The position numbers and the translations under genes were made by a program. A model generated the notes under the pieces. The model was given only the letters and a program-made list of their open reading frames with translations, did no database searches and had not been told where the DNA came from. DNA of 64,000 nucleotides from the NCBI GenBank assembly GCA_965224765.1, contig CBDDAC010000012.1:186001-250000 (forward strand), given 5' to 3'. Positions 62,584 through 64,000 of this stretch are shown here, piece after piece. Source of the stretch: CAZDBA01 sp965224765. GTDB taxonomy: Bacteria; Planctomycetota; Planctomycetia; Pirellulales; Pirellulaceae. Position 1 is the stretch's first letter. Every line of letters begins with the position of its first letter.

Positions 62584-63126
62584 TTATTCGTTTTGATCAC
62601 GAAAAATTTCCGAGTGCATTTCGTACATGGGCAACCAGAAATCATTTTCCAGTTTTGGGTCGTTTGAGCGAACGATGTTCAAACTCATCTGTAGTTTCTT
62701 GAGCGCCGTGTCGAATTGGCTTTTGGTGCACGCCAAATCCGTCATGGAACGTTTTCGAAGAGGTCCTGTGAACGCCGGTTGCAATCGAATCAAGCCGTAA
62801 ATCTCTTGTGCGAGTGGTGCCAGTTCTTGAACTGGCTGATATGCTTCCGGGAAATGCACGTGGCGAAAGTGTTGCATCTCCATCAGCACTGCGTCTCCTC
62901 CTTGAACCTTGCCATAGAATACTTCGTCGGGGTAGGTTTGTGGGATACGCGTTTTCCAATCCCAAACGGCTTTGACTTTTGGGCTCCAGCCACCTGCCTT
63001 AGGCTTTTTCTCCGATAATCCCGTATTGTCCCACAATGACGGGTAGGGAGAATTTTTGCTGCCGAATACCGTGCATGTTTTTTGATCCAACACGAACTGA
63101 TAGGCATCTTCGAATGTCTTGATCAT
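62584..63126 (-). CDS. AlkZ-related winged-helix protein
   Basis: This is a 180-residue protein starting at the ATG at 63126 (MIKTFEDAYQFVLDQKTCTV). Blocks visible are FGSKNSPYPSLWDNTGL, VKAVWDWKTRIPQTYPDEVF, YGKVQGGDAVLMEMQHFRHV and TKSQFDTALKKLQMSLNIVR with a winged-helix character. Such proteins are annotated as related to AlkZ/YcaQ DNA glycosylases, from recollection of similar entries. The catalytic Q-x-Q motif of AlkZ is not evident, so a glycosylase role is uncertain. It is co-directional with the VF530 gene. Confidence 0.7.
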   Translation of the reverse strand: MIKTFEDAYQFVLDQKTCTVFGSKNSPYPSLWDNTGLSEKKPKAGGWSPKVKAVWDWKTRIPQTYPDEVFYGKVQGGDAVLMEMQHFRHVHFPEAYQPVQELAPLAQEIYGLIRLQPAFTGPLRKRSMTDLACTKSQFDTALKKLQMSLNIVRSNDPKLENDFWLPMYEMHSEIFRDQNE

Positions 63127-63168
63127 GGCGGGATTCTCGCACAAAAATGGGCTTTGTGCAAAATGCCA

Positions 63169-63966
63169 TCAGGAAATGGCTTCCCATTCGCCTTGTCCAC
63201 AAAGCGGAAGTTGGGGCGGCCGATCTATGTACGGATAGCTAACGCCCGTTAGGTAGAGGCCCTCAGGTGGGGCCGTTCGAACTGGCCCCTGCCGACTCCT
63301 CGTTTTTAGCAACGCGTGAAACTGATGTGGAGACATTTCATTGCGTCCAATCATCAGCAGGTCATTTACCAAAATTCGAACCATTCCTCGCAAGAATCGA
63401 TTGGCGACAAAGCGAAACCGAAAACGACTGCCGTCCCGGTTTTGATAAAAGGTCGCACTTGAAAAGTGGACAGTCGTTGAGTTGTGGCGATCTGGCGTCA
63501 AGCAAAACTCGCGAAATTCAGTATGCTCTAGCAGCACCGGAAGAAGGTGCGCCGAAGCCTTGGGGTGGAACTTGGTCAGATCGACTTGGCTGCTGGTTCG
63601 TGATAGCCAGGCGTCGGGAAAGTCGTGAAAAAAGTAGTCGTAGGTTCTGTTGTTTGCATCCAGGCAAGCGTGCGCACCCTCTGCGACGGGGATGACTTCG
63701 AGAAAGGCGATGTCAGCCGGGAGCCACTTGTTCATGAAAAAGACGAAGTTTGAAGGCAGTTCTTTGGGCGAATTCAAATAGAAGTAAAATTGGCTGGCAT
63801 GAACTCCAGCATCGGTCCGACCGCATCCGGTGATCGTGATCTTGCAATCAAGTGTTTTGGTCAAAAACTCTTCGATCGTCTGTTGGATCGTGTGTGGATG
63901 GTTGGCTTGTCGCTGCCATCCTCCGTAGTCAGTGCCGTCGTAGGAAATGCGTAAGAAGTAATCGAT
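63169..63966 (-). CDS. truA: tRNA pseudouridine synthase TruA, no canonical start codon
   Basis: The reading frame carries YFLRISYDGTDYGGWQRQAN at its start, TGCGRTDAGVHASQFYF with the catalytic Asp near residue 55, and the blocks AHLLPVLLEHTEFREFCL and FVANRFLRGMVRILVNDLL. TruA isomerises uridines 38-40 of the tRNA anticodon arm. An in-frame TAG lies at 63973-63975, leaving codons CAA ACC ATC GAT before the conserved TAC. There is no ATG, GTG or TTG before the conserved motif. The best candidate start is ATC at 63966. A TTG farther in (63864) would delete the YDGT and Trp region and is unlikely. Confidence 0.85.
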   Translation of the reverse strand: MDYFLRISYDGTDYGGWQRQANHPHTIQQTIEEFLTKTLDCKITITGCGRTDAGVHASQFYFYLNSPKELPSNFVFFMNKWLPADIAFLEVIPVAEGAHACLDANNRTYDYFFHDFPDAWLSRTSSQVDLTKFHPKASAHLLPVLLEHTEFREFCLTPDRHNSTTVHFSSATFYQNRDGSRFRFRFVANRFLRGMVRILVNDLLMIGRNEMSPHQFHALLKTRSRQGPVRTAPPEGLYLTGVSYPYIDRPPQLPLCGQGEWEAIS

Positions 63967-64000
63967 GGTTTGCTACTGTGTTGGAAATGTGAAACGTTGA

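Noticed and set aside
1..64000. tRNA, rRNA or CRISPR features
   Set aside because: I found no cloverleaf, rRNA-like segment or regularly spaced repeat array; a dedicated search program could still find a small one.

Overview
The window looks like chromosomal DNA of a marine-type planctomycete (Planctomycetota, probably Pirellulaceae-like). This is an inference from gene content: a secreted sulfatase, a CotH-kinase protein with an EF-hand, an alginate-export-type porin, a large secreted RHS protein, pentapeptide-repeat and transglutaminase-like secreted proteins, an ECF42-type sigma factor with its DGPF partner, and dispersed palindromic intergenic repeats. GC content is close to 50 percent. 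No rRNA, tRNA or CRISPR array was recognised.

Layout. 1-1339: a DDE transposase-like gene running off the left edge. 1848-4925: secreted C1-type peptidase, a small membrane protein and a TlpA-like thioredoxin. 4980-7191: ECF42 sigma factor, DGPF/YCII protein and a DinB protein with a 3' frameshift. 7734-10346: orphan DNA methyltransferase, AMP nucleosidase and a DUF4956 membrane protein broken by one in-frame TGA. 10425-15479: CotH protein, pentapeptide protein, secreted proteins and a bifunctional-nuclease-family protein. 15611-20484: oxidoreductase, heptosyltransferase-like GT9 and a pair of bacterial PH-domain membrane proteins. 20759-22548: an IS1182-family element sitting in the loop of a REP-like palindrome. 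22808-34451: metabolic and envelope genes (VOC, tRNA-queuosine mannosyltransferase-like, sulfatase, arrestin-like, Nudix, PanB, two transglutaminase paralogues of which one has lost its catalytic residues, ZIP transporter). 34557-45262: a porin with a Cys-rich N-terminus, then a periplasmic nitrate reductase locus. napD-napA-napB plus a 160-residue protein run leftwards. Rightwards run a Cys-rich small protein, a cysteine-synthase-like gene and a tetraheme cytochrome / Fe-S / NrfD set, which could supply quinol electrons because no napC, napM or napGH is present.

45888-51584 is a nested set of mobile elements. An IS21-family element (5'-TG...CA-3' ends, double terminal repeats, 5-bp target duplication AGTGG) lies directly against the fragment of a second, unrelated istB. 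Inside it, its own istB is split by a 2.58-kb unit encoding a large serine recombinase. The unit is bounded by TTCAG on both sides, and the two istB halves rejoin in frame when it is removed.

51814-60090 is a likely polymorphic-toxin locus: a 2239-residue secreted RHS protein with an HNH-like C-terminal module, a helical candidate immunity gene 14 bp downstream, and a frameshifted membrane-anchored gene just upstream. 60674-64000 holds a tiny glycine-rich protein, a bestrophin-like channel, a VF530 DNA-binding protein, an AlkZ-related protein and truA, which has no canonical start codon in view.

Four separate single-base disruptions (DinB, DUF4956, the gene upstream of RHS, the truA start) suggest either real gene decay or local sequence errors; read data would decide.
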